A stretch of 64,000 nucleotides of DNA, taken from a virus. A program made the translations under genes and the position numbers. Every line of letters begins with the position of its first letter. Position 1 is the first letter of the stretch. A model generated the notes under the pieces. The model was not told where the DNA came from. It was given only the letters and a program-made list of their open reading frames with translations, and did no database searches. Where the stretch lies: positions 64,001 to 128,000 of IMG/VR virus record IMGVR_UViG_3300033153_007973; one strand, 5' to 3'. Shown one piece after another: positions 1-5,228 of the stretch.

Positions 1-1
1 T

Positions 2-286
2 ATGGATATACAGACTTCGAATTCCAAGCCAATCTCGCGCGGACAGGTTGACGTCACCGAATGTCCTGGTATAATGGGAGTTAGAGCGAAAACCAGAGGT
101 GAGATCAAGATAGTCGAGAGACTCCTTGATCTCGATAAGAATGCGGTTGATGCAGATAGTGATATGATAAGTATGGCTGCTCAGCGTCTTATTGGTGATA
201 TTCCTAATATATCTAACGAGGTTGCTGAGATGATCATCAGAGAGCTTTTGGAAGGAGAAGAAAGAACGACACATGATGTGGTATAA
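2..286 (+). CDS. hypothetical protein, 94 aa (start uncertain at window edge)
   Basis: The reading frame is open from the first bases and ends with TAA at 284-286. An ATG at base 2 gives 94 aa, but upstream sequence is missing, so the true start could lie outside the window. The product is soluble, acidic at the C-terminus and probably alpha-helical; it shows no signal peptide, membrane segment or catalytic motif. I do not recognise the family. A promoter-like sequence lies inside it at 48-75, and its last codons overlap an extended -10-like element just before the tRNA region. Confidence 0.55.
   Translation: MDIQTSNSKPISRGQVDVTECPGIMGVRAKTRGEIKIVERLLDLDKNAVDADSDMISMAAQRLIGDIPNISNEVAEMIIRELLEGEERTTHDVV
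48..75 (+). promoter_or_regulatory. possible sigma70 promoter inside the first ORF
   Basis: TTGACG at 48-53 and TATAAT at 70-75 are separated by 16 bp. It could supply transcripts for the tRNA block that begins near 290. It lies within an open reading frame, so it may be chance. Confidence 0.35.
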
Positions 287-289
287 TAT

Positions 290-570
290 TGCCTTATGGC
301 GGAAAGGGAGACGCAGGAGGGTAGGTGAGAGCACCAGCATCTGTGGCCAGGATGCTACACGACTGTGACAAGCAGGAGAGCAAACACCGTTAGCTTGGAG
401 GATGAGCGGGATCCAAAGGGTGAGCGCGGACACCTACAGTGGTATGTCAGTGAGAAGAGCAGAAGTGTATGACCCAAAGTAAATGGCCTATGCTGACATG
501 AAGCCGAGAATCTTGTCCGGCCAGATACCCACAAAAAGGTGCTCATTCCAGTTCGAGTCTGGATAAGGCA
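290..570 (+). ncRNA. tRNA-Leu-like gene with about 200 nt extra in the anticodon region
   Basis: The 5' end TGCCTTA (290-296) pairs perfectly with TAAGGCA (564-570). A leucine-type D arm follows the 5' end (GCG at 299-301 with CGC at 312-314). A perfect T arm, TCCAG-TTCGAGT-CTGGA, lies at 547-563. GGGTA (319-323) could pair with TACCC (526-530) as an anticodon stem. About 200 nt lie between, including a hairpin AGCATC/GATGCT and the inverted pairs GTAGGTG/CACCTAC and ATGTCAG/CTGACAT. I could not find group I core sequences. It could be an intron-containing tRNA, a tRNA-derived RNA, or two unrelated ends. Confidence 0.4.
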
Positions 571-586
571 AATGTGTAAAATGATC

Positions 587-664
587 GCGGGACGGCATAA
601 GAGGCAGGGGAGCCTTGTTGGTTTCATACGCCATCGCCTGACGAGTTCGACTCTCGGTCCCGCT
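587..664 (+). tRNA. tRNA-Met (CAT), divergent
   Basis: Acceptor GCGGGAC pairs with GTCCCGC. The anticodon loop TTCATAC gives CAT with T33, and the T arm is CGAG-TTCGACT-CTCG. The anticodon stem contains a wobble and an end mismatch, and the T stem has only four clear pairs, so it is less canonical than its neighbours. Confidence 0.6.
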
Positions 665-669
665 AACTT

Positions 670-785
670 GTGGGTGGTACGCACCAATAGAAAGGTGTAC
701 GCGGCAGAGCCACCGGATCGGTCGCGTGGTCCCTCTCAGATGGCCACTGAAACCTTTGTCAGGTTGAATTCCTGACCCACCCACA
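670..785 (+). ncRNA. tRNA-like RNA with 8-bp acceptor and enlarged middle
   Basis: GTGGGTGG (670-677) pairs with CCACCCAC (777-784). It is preceded by a six-pair T-like arm, GTCAGG-TTGAATT-CCTGAC, whose loop lacks the usual TTC. About 80 nt lie between instead of about 40, forming a CACC/GGTG hairpin and a GTGGTC/GGCCAC hairpin rather than recognisable D and anticodon arms. The amino-acid identity is unresolved. Confidence 0.35.
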
Positions 786-807
786 TTCTTTTAATAGAGG
801 AGATAAG

Positions 808-1323
808 ATGATACCAACAGAGAGTGCCTGGGACCTGTATTACCGCGTATTCAATGACAATGATGATGTCTATGTGATCACTGATAGTGATGAAGCATAC
901 TGGGGTAAGGCACACGCCACCCAGACAGGACTTCTGCTATCTCATCCTAACGTAGTGGACAGGTTCTTAGATTGGGATGATATTACGTTTATGGCACATG
1001 ATGGATTCCCTGTCCGCAAGCTGATGGGAGCTGATGGATCAAAGGCGATCGAGAAGACGAATACCAATACGATCGAGGCAGGTATCAGGAAGCTCCTGAC
1101 TAAGAACCCAAGCATCACAGATGGTCCGCGGGTGAAGCAGGCAGTATTCGGAGATCCGTTCCTGGTCGAGAATGTCGAAGCTACTCTGATGAATACATAT
1201 TATCCCGGGAACCACATCTGGGAACCAGAACACGAGGAGCTGATCATCCTCAAGGCGCCGGATGGTGCAGTTGGTCTTCTGTATGAACTGAACCGTATAT
1301 ATCATTTTGATGCGCGGGAGTAG
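808..1323 (+). CDS. hypothetical protein, 171 aa, stop codon inside tRNA-Gly
   Basis: The ATG follows a good ribosome site (GAGGAG, 801-806 region). The protein is acidic and soluble, with no membrane segments or catalytic motif that I recognise. The TAG stop at 1321-1323 is made by bases 8-10 of the downstream tRNA-Gly, so gene and tRNA overlap by 10 nt. Processing of the tRNA 5' end would therefore remove the last codons and the stop from the message, so intact translation and tRNA maturation may be mutually exclusive for one transcript. Function unknown. Confidence 0.8.
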   Translation: MIPTESAWDLYYRVFNDNDDVYVITDSDEAYWGKAHATQTGLLLSHPNVVDRFLDWDDITFMAHDGFPVRKLMGADGSKAIEKTNTNTIEAGIRKLLTKNPSITDGPRVKQAVFGDPFLVENVEATLMNTYYPGNHIWEPEHEELIILKAPDGAVGLLYELNRIYHFDARE

Positions 1324-1385
1324 CTCAGGGGTAGAGCGCCTGCTTGCCATGCAGGAGGTCGAGGGTTCGAATCCCTTTTCCCGCT
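1314..1385 (+). tRNA. tRNA-Gly (GCC)
   Basis: Acceptor GCGGGAG/TTCCCGC, anticodon stem CCTGC/GCAGG with loop TTGCCAT, and T loop TTCGAAT. CCA is not encoded. It overlaps the end of the upstream CDS. Confidence 0.95.
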
Positions 1386-1397
1386 CAGGAGGAAAGA

Positions 1398-1484
1398 ATG
1401 AGAAACGAAGAACAGGAAATACTGAAGATCCTTGGAATTCTCATTTTGACAGGAATTCTTCTTGCAATTTTCTTCTCTTTCTGA
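1398..1484 (+). CDS. 28 aa membrane peptide
   Basis: AGGAGG lies 8 nt before the ATG. The short frame encodes a charged N-terminus (about 8 residues) followed by one hydrophobic helix rich in Ile and Leu ending in FFSF. It fits between two tRNA genes. Single-pass peptides of this size are common in large phages and usually uncharacterised. The strong ribosome site is the main argument that it is translated. Confidence 0.6.
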   Translation: MRNEEQEILKILGILILTGILLAIFFSF

Positions 1485-1499
1485 TAATATAGATTATAT

Positions 1500-1571
1500 G
1501 CGGATAAGGTGTTAATGGCTGCACGGGAGCCTTCCAAGCTTTCGGATCGGGTTCGATTCCCGATATCCGCT
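1500..1571 (+). tRNA. tRNA-Gly (TCC)
   Basis: Acceptor GCGGATA/TATCCGC, anticodon loop CTTCCAA, T arm TCGGG-TTCGATT-CCCGA. The anticodon stem contains two G-T pairs. CCA is not encoded. Confidence 0.93.
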
Positions 1572-1578
1572 CATGAAT

Positions 1579-1652
1579 GGCTGCGTAGCGTAGCGGTCTA
1601 ACGCACCGCCCTGTCAAGGCGGGGATCGACGGTTCGAATCCGTTCGTGGCCG
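1579..1652 (+). tRNA. tRNA-Asp (GTC)
   Basis: Acceptor GGCTGCG/CGTGGCC with two wobble pairs, anticodon arm CCGCC-CTGTCAA-GGCGG, T loop TTCGAAT, discriminator G as expected for Asp. Confidence 0.95.
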
Positions 1653-1654
1653 AT

Positions 1655-1728
1655 GCACCCTTAGCTCAGCTGGCTAGAGCAAGCGGTCGATAACCGCTAG
1701 GTCCCTGGTTCGAGTCCAGGAGGGTGCA
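1655..1728 (+). tRNA. tRNA-Ile (GAT)
   Basis: Acceptor GCACCCT/AGGGTGC, anticodon arm AGCGG-TCGATAA-CCGCT, T arm CCTGG-TTCGAGT-CCAGG. The next gene's ATG starts two bases after its end. Confidence 0.95.
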
Positions 1729-1729
1729 C

Positions 1730-1954
1730 ATGATTGAGATATTAACTATAGTGGCTGCAATCGCTGAGATTGCTGGTATCTATCTTCTGGGTCAGAAAAA
1801 GAAGCTCGGGTTTATTCTGGGTTCAATTTCTGGTGTGCTCTGGGTCGCCTATACTGTGATAACCGGGAATGCGATCGGTCTTGTAATCGTATGTTCCGTA
1901 ACCTTTGTTCTTAATGGACGAGGATTCTTCAAGTGGAGGAAAGAAGAGACATGA
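1730..1954 (+). CDS. small membrane protein, PnuC-like in appearance
   Basis: 74 aa from the ATG at 1730. A GTG at 1724 lies inside the tRNA and is less likely. The sequence has three hydrophobic stretches separated by a KKK turn and short loops, and ends in WRKEE. The pattern (GIYLLGQKKKLGFILGSIS) resembles part of the nicotinamide riboside transporter PnuC family, but it is only about a third of the usual length, so I do not claim transport. There is no Shine-Dalgarno site, because the upstream bases belong to tRNA-Ile. The stop overlaps the next ATG (ATGA). Confidence 0.75.
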   Translation: MIEILTIVAAIAEIAGIYLLGQKKKLGFILGSISGVLWVAYTVITGNAIGLVIVCSVTFVLNGRGFFKWRKEET

Positions 1955-2604
1955 ATACATTCATGAAGATTATCAACAAGATATTTAAGAAGAATCCTGG
2001 AAGAAATAAGTGGATGTTGAAAGCTGCTCAGAATGGTGATGTTCTCCTAATTGGTTGCGATAGATTTACTACCAACCTAACATCTAAGCTTCTTCACGAG
2101 GGAATTATCAAGTTTACTGGTGGAAAGTGGTCTCATTCTGGAATCATCAAGATCATAAGAGGTGAGACCAATGTCATAGAAGCAACCAGTGATGGAGTCA
2201 TAACCACTCCATTATGGAGATATATGACATCTAATGGTATATCATATAACATGAAGATTAAGAGAGTCCAAGAAGAACACATCTCACAAGCAAAGAAAGC
2301 GGCATGCAATGCCAAGAAACACAAGGGCAAAAAGTATGATTATGTAGCAGTGATCAATTTGGCCGGTTATATTCTCTATACGAAACAGAAGAGAAAAGGT
2401 CTATCATTGCCGAATGCAGAAGACATCTTCGGCAGAAACACTCCCGATCTCTTTATTTGTTCAGAGCTTGTTCATGCTGCATATAGAGAAGCTGGAATAT
2501 GTCTGTGTGATTTCGTAGAGGATCCAGATGAACAAGAAGCACTGGTAACTCCTCGAGATCTGGACGAATCCAAATATCTACACGATGTGAGAAAACCTAA
2601 ATAA
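1951..2604 (+). CDS. permuted NlpC/P60-type (YiiX/YebB-like) hydrolase
   Basis: 217 aa from the ATG at 1951, which overlaps the preceding stop as ATGA and has GGAGG upstream. A GTG at 1933 in the same frame is a weaker start. The motif set matches permuted papain-fold NlpC/P60 enzymes: GDVLLIG near residue 30, WSHSG with the catalytic-type His near 62, VIEAT with Glu near 77, and FICSELV with the catalytic-type Cys near 170. Members cleave amide bonds in peptidoglycan or lipids. There is no signal peptide, so cytoplasmic action or holin-dependent release are both possible. A role in lysis is inference only. Confidence 0.75.
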   Translation: MNTFMKIINKIFKKNPGRNKWMLKAAQNGDVLLIGCDRFTTNLTSKLLHEGIIKFTGGKWSHSGIIKIIRGETNVIEATSDGVITTPLWRYMTSNGISYNMKIKRVQEEHISQAKKAACNAKKHKGKKYDYVAVINLAGYILYTKQKRKGLSLPNAEDIFGRNTPDLFICSELVHAAYREAGICLCDFVEDPDEQEALVTPRDLDESKYLHDVRKPK

Positions 2605-2608
2605 ATCG

Positions 2609-2637
2609 TTGACAAGAAGAAACTTGTGCTTTATAAT
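2609..2637 (+). promoter_or_regulatory. consensus sigma70 promoter
   Basis: TTGACA at 2609-2614 and TATAAT at 2632-2637, spacer exactly 17 bp. It should transcribe the 34 aa ORF and the tRNA-Glu/His genes downstream. Confidence 0.85.
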
Positions 2638-2688
2638 GACACATAGATTAGAGAAAGAAACCAACCAACGCCCGCGGAGGACTATAAC

Positions 2689-2793
2689 ATGAAACTATCA
2701 CCTACCTCATTAGAAATTCCCCTTAGTAAGCTAGCCGCGCGGGCATCATTTAGTTATCAGCATATATCTGAACTTCTTGGCTCCGTAGTCTAG
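2689..2793 (+). CDS. 34 aa peptide ending inside tRNA-Glu
   Basis: The first gene after the consensus promoter at 2609-2637. GGAGG precedes the ATG by 9 nt. It is a soluble peptide with no recognised motif. Its TAG stop (2791-2793) lies in the D-arm region of tRNA-Glu, so the two share 15 nt. It could be a regulatory leader peptide or simply a small protein. No family recognised. Confidence 0.55.
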   Translation: MKLSPTSLEIPLSKLAARASFSYQHISELLGSVV

Positions 2794-2850
2794 CGGCTAG
2801 GACACCAGGTTTTCATCCTGGGGGTGGGAGTTCGATTCTCCCCGGAGCTA
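2779..2850 (+). tRNA. tRNA-Glu (TTC)
   Basis: Acceptor GGCTCCG/CGGAGCT (G1-T72 wobble), anticodon arm CCAGG-TTTTCAT-CCTGG, T arm GGGAG-TTCGATT-CTCCC. Confidence 0.93.
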
Positions 2851-2854
2851 ATAT

Positions 2855-2926
2855 GTCAGGGGTAACTCAATGGTAGAGTGCACGACTGTGACTCGTGTTA
2901 CGGGGGTTCGATTCCCCTTCCTTGAC
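2855..2926 (+). tRNA. tRNA-His (GTG)
   Basis: Eight-pair acceptor with the extra G(-1) opposite C73, the hallmark of tRNA-His. The anticodon arm is CACGA-CTGTGAC-TCGTG and the T arm GGGGG-TTCGATT-CCCCT. Confidence 0.93.
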
Positions 2927-2939
2927 CAAAGGAGATTGA

Positions 2940-3488
2940 ATGGCTAATGTCAGAGATAGCATAGGTAAGATGAGCAAAGTACATTTAATAGATGTCATTG
3001 CTGATGTTGCGATTTATCTCTCATTCCAGCAACATACCCGGAATAAGGATCTGGCGCATGTGGAAAAACTAGAAAAATGCTTGACAACTCTGGAATCATT
3101 GAAGAACTGGAGGACGAAGAAATCTTTGGAAGGGAAGATGAAAACCAAGGAACCTTTAGCATTAACCAATGATATGTTGTTTGATCCAGTAGCTCAAGAG
3201 GAGGTAAATAAGTCTGGCCGTGGTGTGAAGATTAAGAAATCGCCACCAAAGAAACAGGTCAAAAAGAAAACAAAGAGAACAAATGCAACACATACTCATG
3301 AGTTGACACAGGATGAAATAGAAGCACTATTATCAGCTATATCAGATAATCCACCGATAATAGGGTCTGATTCTCTGGAGGAACTCTCGATAAGAGATCG
3401 ACCCCGTCGGCGTCAATCATTTTATAGCCGAACACGGAGCAGACATATACGAATACGAATGGACAGAGAAAGGAAATCACCAGAATAA
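2940..3488 (+). CDS. hypothetical protein with a FliM-like EIDALL helix
   Basis: 182 aa, ribosome site AAAGGAGA. The N-terminal half is helical (residues 1-65). A Lys-rich linker (95-113) leads to LTQDEIEALLSAI at 122-134, then an acidic stretch and an Arg-rich tail (152-182). The 122-134 segment closely matches the N-terminal helix of flagellar switch proteins (FliM consensus LSQxEIDALL) that binds CheY-P in bacteria. No other FliM domain is present. It may be convergent, or a mimic that binds a host response regulator. Function unproven. Confidence 0.75.
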   Translation: MANVRDSIGKMSKVHLIDVIADVAIYLSFQQHTRNKDLAHVEKLEKCLTTLESLKNWRTKKSLEGKMKTKEPLALTNDMLFDPVAQEEVNKSGRGVKIKKSPPKKQVKKKTKRTNATHTHELTQDEIEALLSAISDNPPIIGSDSLEELSIRDRPRRRQSFYSRTRSRHIRIRMDRERKSPE

Positions 3489-3490
3489 TT

Positions 3491-3575
3491 GGAGAGGTGC
3501 GAGAGCGGTTGAATCGGGCTCCCTGCTAAGGAGTTGGGTGTAACAGCCCCGGGGGTTCGAATCCCTCCCTCTCCG
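3491..3575 (+). tRNA. tRNA-Ser (GCT)
   Basis: Type II tRNA with a long variable arm. Acceptor GGAGAGG/CCTCTCC, anticodon loop CTGCTAA, T loop TTCGAAT, discriminator G. Confidence 0.95.
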
Positions 3576-3599
3576 AACTAACTTAAAAAGGAGAAGTAG

Positions 3600-3875
3600 A
3601 TGCCAGACGAAACAAAGATTGTAATACCAAAAAAGGTTCCAAGTAAGAAAGAAGTAGAGGTCATGCAACATGGTGCACAGTGGATCAATGAAGGTAATGA
3701 AATAACATGTCCAGAATGCATGTCGCGTAGTCCAAGGATCAGATGTACTGTAGATAAAGGATTTGATCTCTCTACGGCAAAGGATCCAAATATTGGAAGA
3801 GCAACACATAAGTATATTGCAAAATGTCAATGTACTTTATGTAGTTGCGCATTCGAGATCAGACGCAGCGAGTAG
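3600..3875 (+). CDS. zinc-ribbon-like protein, 91 aa
   Basis: Ribosome site AAGGAGA precedes the ATG. Cys pairs CPEC (near 37-40) and CxCTLCSC (near 76-83) form a plausible treble-clef or zinc-ribbon site. The N-terminus is Lys-rich. It lies between tRNA-Ser and tRNA-Tyr. Nucleic-acid or protein binding is likely for such small ribbons, but nothing more specific is visible. Confidence 0.75.
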   Translation: MPDETKIVIPKKVPSKKEVEVMQHGAQWINEGNEITCPECMSRSPRIRCTVDKGFDLSTAKDPNIGRATHKYIAKCQCTLCSCAFEIRRSE

Positions 3876-3881
3876 CTAGAC

Positions 3882-3969
3882 GGAGCGGTATCCAAGTCCG
3901 GTTGAAGGAGTCGCACTGTAAATGCGATGCCACGTGCTAAACTCGATGGTTCGAATCCATCCCGCTCCA
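3882..3969 (+). tRNA. tRNA-Tyr (GTA)
   Basis: Type II. Acceptor GGAGCGG/CCGCTCC, anticodon arm TCGCA-CTGTAAA-TGCGA, long variable arm, T arm GATGG-TTCGAAT-CCATC. Confidence 0.95.
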
Positions 3970-3983
3970 ATTGGGTAATGAAT

Positions 3984-4130
3984 CCGGTAATTTTGGTTAC
4001 CGATATTAACGGAAACCGGTAACATGTGTTACCGGAATACCAATACCCGATAAGGTATAATATGTTGGTAGTTATACCCGAAAGGGATGATTTACTGATA
4101 AGATATTAGTAATTATACCCGAACGGGTAT
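3984..4130 (+). repeat. intergenic array of short palindromes
   Basis: Contains CGGTAA..TTACCG (3985-4002), a perfect palindrome with arms CCGGTAACA/TGTTACCGG (4016-4035), and three copies of ATACCCGA. The last copy is a perfect ATACCCG-AA-CGGGTAT palindrome (4115-4130). A -10-like TATAAT (4056-4061) has no matching -35. No gene is seen. These may be operator sites or RNA-processing hairpins. Confidence 0.65.
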
Positions 4131-4132
4131 AT

Positions 4133-4214
4133 GGAGAGGTGGACAACGGTTGTCGAACGGTTTTGAAAACCGTCGCTGGTAAAACAGTTGCAGGTTCGAA
4201 TCCTGTCCTCTCCG
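4133..4214 (+). tRNA. tRNA-Ser (TGA)
   Basis: Type II. Acceptor GGAGAGG/CCTCTCC, anticodon arm ACGGT-TTTGAAA-ACCGT, long variable arm, T arm GCAGG-TTCGAAT-CCTGT. An ATG follows two bases after its end. Confidence 0.95.
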
Positions 4215-4215
4215 C

Positions 4216-4431
4216 ATGTGTGACAGAGCAGAAGATTGGGACCTAATGATCCGCGCTGAAGCAAAATGCACGGGCGCTAATGTTCACAGGATTCATACCC
4301 TTACATGCTTGCTGGATGGTGCATGGTCGCTCAAACAGGAGAATAGGGAAGATGCTAAAGAATGGCGGAAAGAACTAGTACAATTTGTTTATGGACGCAC
4401 TCGTGCTGGAATGGTAGACAGGTCTGGTTGA
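4216..4431 (+). CDS. hypothetical protein, 71 aa, between two tRNAs
   Basis: The ATG lies two bases after tRNA-Ser and has no ribosome site of its own. The TGA stop (4429-4431) uses T33-G34-A35 of tRNA-Leu(GAG), an overlap of 35 nt. The peptide is soluble and helical with several Trp and Cys residues, and its composition looks coding rather than random. If transcripts are processed at the tRNA 3' end, the message would be leaderless. No family recognised; it may also be a chance ORF. Confidence 0.45.
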   Translation: MCDRAEDWDLMIRAEAKCTGANVHRIHTLTCLLDGAWSLKQENREDAKEWRKELVQFVYGRTRAGMVDRSG

Positions 4432-4480
4432 GAACCAGGTGTCAGTAATGGGCGTGTGAGTTCGACTCTCACCGGGTGCA
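4397..4480 (+). tRNA. tRNA-Leu (GAG)
   Basis: Type II. Acceptor GCACTCG/CGGGTGC, leucine-type D arm, anticodon arm TCTGG-TTGAGAA-CCAGG, T arm GTGAG-TTCGACT-CTCAC. Confidence 0.9.
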
Positions 4481-4485
4481 TATGC

Positions 4486-4556
4486 ACACCTATAGCTCAG
4501 GGGCAGAGCAGGAGACCTTTAATCTTTTGACGGTGGTTCGATTCCACCTAGGTGTA
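4486..4556 (+). tRNA. tRNA-Lys (TTT) with C33
   Basis: Acceptor ACACCTA/TAGGTGT, anticodon stem GGAGA/TCTTT (two G-T pairs), loop CCTTTAA, T arm GGTGG-TTCGATT-CCACC. Position 33 is C, not the nearly invariant T. Confidence 0.8.
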
Positions 4557-4579
4557 AACCTCTCGAGTTCGAGAGGTTT
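4556..4579 (+). repeat. perfect 11-bp hairpin between two tRNA-Lys genes
   Basis: AAACCTCTCGA and TCGAGAGGTTT are separated by GT. There is no T tract, so it is more likely a processing or spacing element than an intrinsic terminator. Confidence 0.7.
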
Positions 4580-4583
4580 AGAA

Positions 4584-4657
4584 GGACGTGTAACTCAACT
4601 AGGTAGAGTAGCGGGCCCTTAACCCGCAAGTTGTGGGTTCGATTCCCACCGCGTTCA
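4584..4657 (+). tRNA. tRNA-Lys (CTT) with C33
   Basis: Acceptor GGACGTG/CGCGTTC, anticodon arm GCGGG-CCCTTAA-CCCGC, T arm GTGGG-TTCGATT-CCCAC. It again has C at position 33. Confidence 0.85.
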
Positions 4658-4659
4658 GA

Positions 4660-4759
4660 TGTTCACGAAGGCTCAACAAAGCCCGACGACACCCGATGCT
4701 AGATCAGGCTGAGGGACGCATGCAGAGGCCGAGTTGTTCAGAGCTGGATCTTTGTGACA
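4660..4759 (+). ncRNA. possible structured RNA
   Basis: The ends pair imperfectly (TGT, CAC and AAG against CTT, GTG and ACA). Inside are a GGCT/AGCC hairpin and a CCC..GGG arm. No T arm or anticodon arm is visible, and no coding frame is supported. The stretch is otherwise unexplained. Confidence 0.25.
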
Positions 4760-4768
4760 TGTACAAAA

Positions 4769-4847
4769 GAAGCCGTAGTGTAGAGGCAGCACACCGCCGG
4801 GTAACAACTGTGCGGAGGGGTTATGGTTCAATACCTAGCCGGCTTCC
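4769..4847 (+). ncRNA. tRNA-Thr-like RNA with a 14-nt anticodon loop
   Basis: Acceptor GAAGCCG/CGGCTTC and a D-arm like those of type I tRNAs. A four-pair stem CCGC/GCGG closes a 14-nt loop beginning CGGGTAA, which differs from the normal Thr(GGT) loop CTGGTAA only at position 33. The T stem (4820-4839) has a bulged T. Possibly a decayed tRNA-Thr or one with a 7-nt insertion. Confidence 0.45.
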
Positions 4848-4852
4848 AAGTG

Positions 4853-4932
4853 ACAGTGTCGGGGCGAGGTCGCGACCACTTCGTGGTCCTCGATAGAAAG
4901 GGTGTGCACACCGCCTTTAGCCCCCGTACTGT
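4853..4932 (+). ncRNA. predicted three-way-junction RNA
   Basis: Outer helix ACAGT/ACTGT plus GGGGC/GCCCC encloses two hairpins: GACCAC-TTC-GTGGTC (4874-4888, extended by GAG/CTC) and AAAG/CTTT capped by the palindrome GGTGTGCACACC (4901-4912). It lies between tRNA genes. No tRNA features are present and the identity is unknown. Confidence 0.5.
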
Positions 4933-4937
4933 TTTAT

Positions 4938-5010
4938 GGGCTTGTAGCTCTAATGGGAGAGCGCCTCGCTTGCACCGAGGATGTTGCTGGTTCGAATCCA
5001 GTCAGGTCCA
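4938..5010 (+). tRNA. tRNA-Ala (TGC)
   Basis: Acceptor GGGCTTG/CAGGTCC with the G3-T70 pair that identifies alanine tRNA, anticodon arm CCTCG-CTTGCAC-CGAGG, T loop TTCGAAT. Confidence 0.95.
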
Positions 5011-5015
5011 CAATT

Positions 5016-5090
5016 AGCGGGATTGCCTAATTGGCTAAGGCACCAGTCTCTGACACTGGTTTATTGAAGGTTCGAATCCTTCTCCCGCCG
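5016..5090 (+). tRNA. tRNA-Gln (CTG)
   Basis: Acceptor AGCGGGA/TCCCGCC with an open A1-C72 end, which fits glutaminyl tRNAs that need a weak first pair. Discriminator G, anticodon arm CCAGT-CTCTGAC-ACTGG, T arm GAAGG-TTCGAAT-CCTTC. Confidence 0.9.
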
Positions 5091-5106
5091 GAATTATAGG
5101 AGTGAT

Positions 5107-5181
5107 ATGACAGAATTGATGGTAATAGGGTTGATTCTTTTGTGGGGTTTTGGTTTATGGCTCATGGATAAACATTGCTAG
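5107..5181 (+). CDS. 24 aa membrane peptide
   Basis: AGGAG lies 6 nt before the ATG. The peptide is one hydrophobic helix rich in Leu, Trp and Gly, with an acidic N-terminus and a DKHC end. It sits between tRNA-Gln and a pair of hairpins. Too short for family assignment; the ribosome site is the evidence for translation. Confidence 0.5.
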   Translation: MTELMVIGLILLWGFGLWLMDKHC

Positions 5182-5228
5182 TTTGCGTCGAATATTTCCG
5201 TAATCGACGCAGATTTTGCGTCGAATAT
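5182..5228 (+). promoter_or_regulatory. mutually exclusive hairpins (switch-like element)
   Basis: TTTGCGTCGAATAT occurs twice (5182-5195, 5215-5228). The TCGACGCA between them (5204-5211) can pair with TGCGTCGA of either copy, giving two alternative stems. There is no clear T tract. The second copy abuts the next tRNA. Confidence 0.55.

Noticed and set aside
290-570. Group I self-splicing intron in tRNA-Leu
   Set aside because: I looked for the conserved core segments and the U-G splice pair and did not find them convincingly; only an unexplained insertion is claimed.
355-784. ORFs on both strands across the tRNA-like block
   Set aside because: They overlap tRNA and structured-RNA elements, lack ribosome sites and have compositions unlike real genes.
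1730-1954. Full PnuC transporter
   Set aside because: Only about one third of the family length; kept as a small membrane protein.
3970-4135. CRISPR array
   Set aside because: The repeats are short palindromes of unequal spacing without regular spacers.
4556-4579. Intrinsic terminator
   Set aside because: Strong hairpin but no T tract, and tRNA genes continue directly after it.
4633-5017. ORFs of 64-87 aa through the tRNA-Lys to tRNA-Ala region
   Set aside because: They read through tRNA and tRNA-like genes and have no ribosome site.
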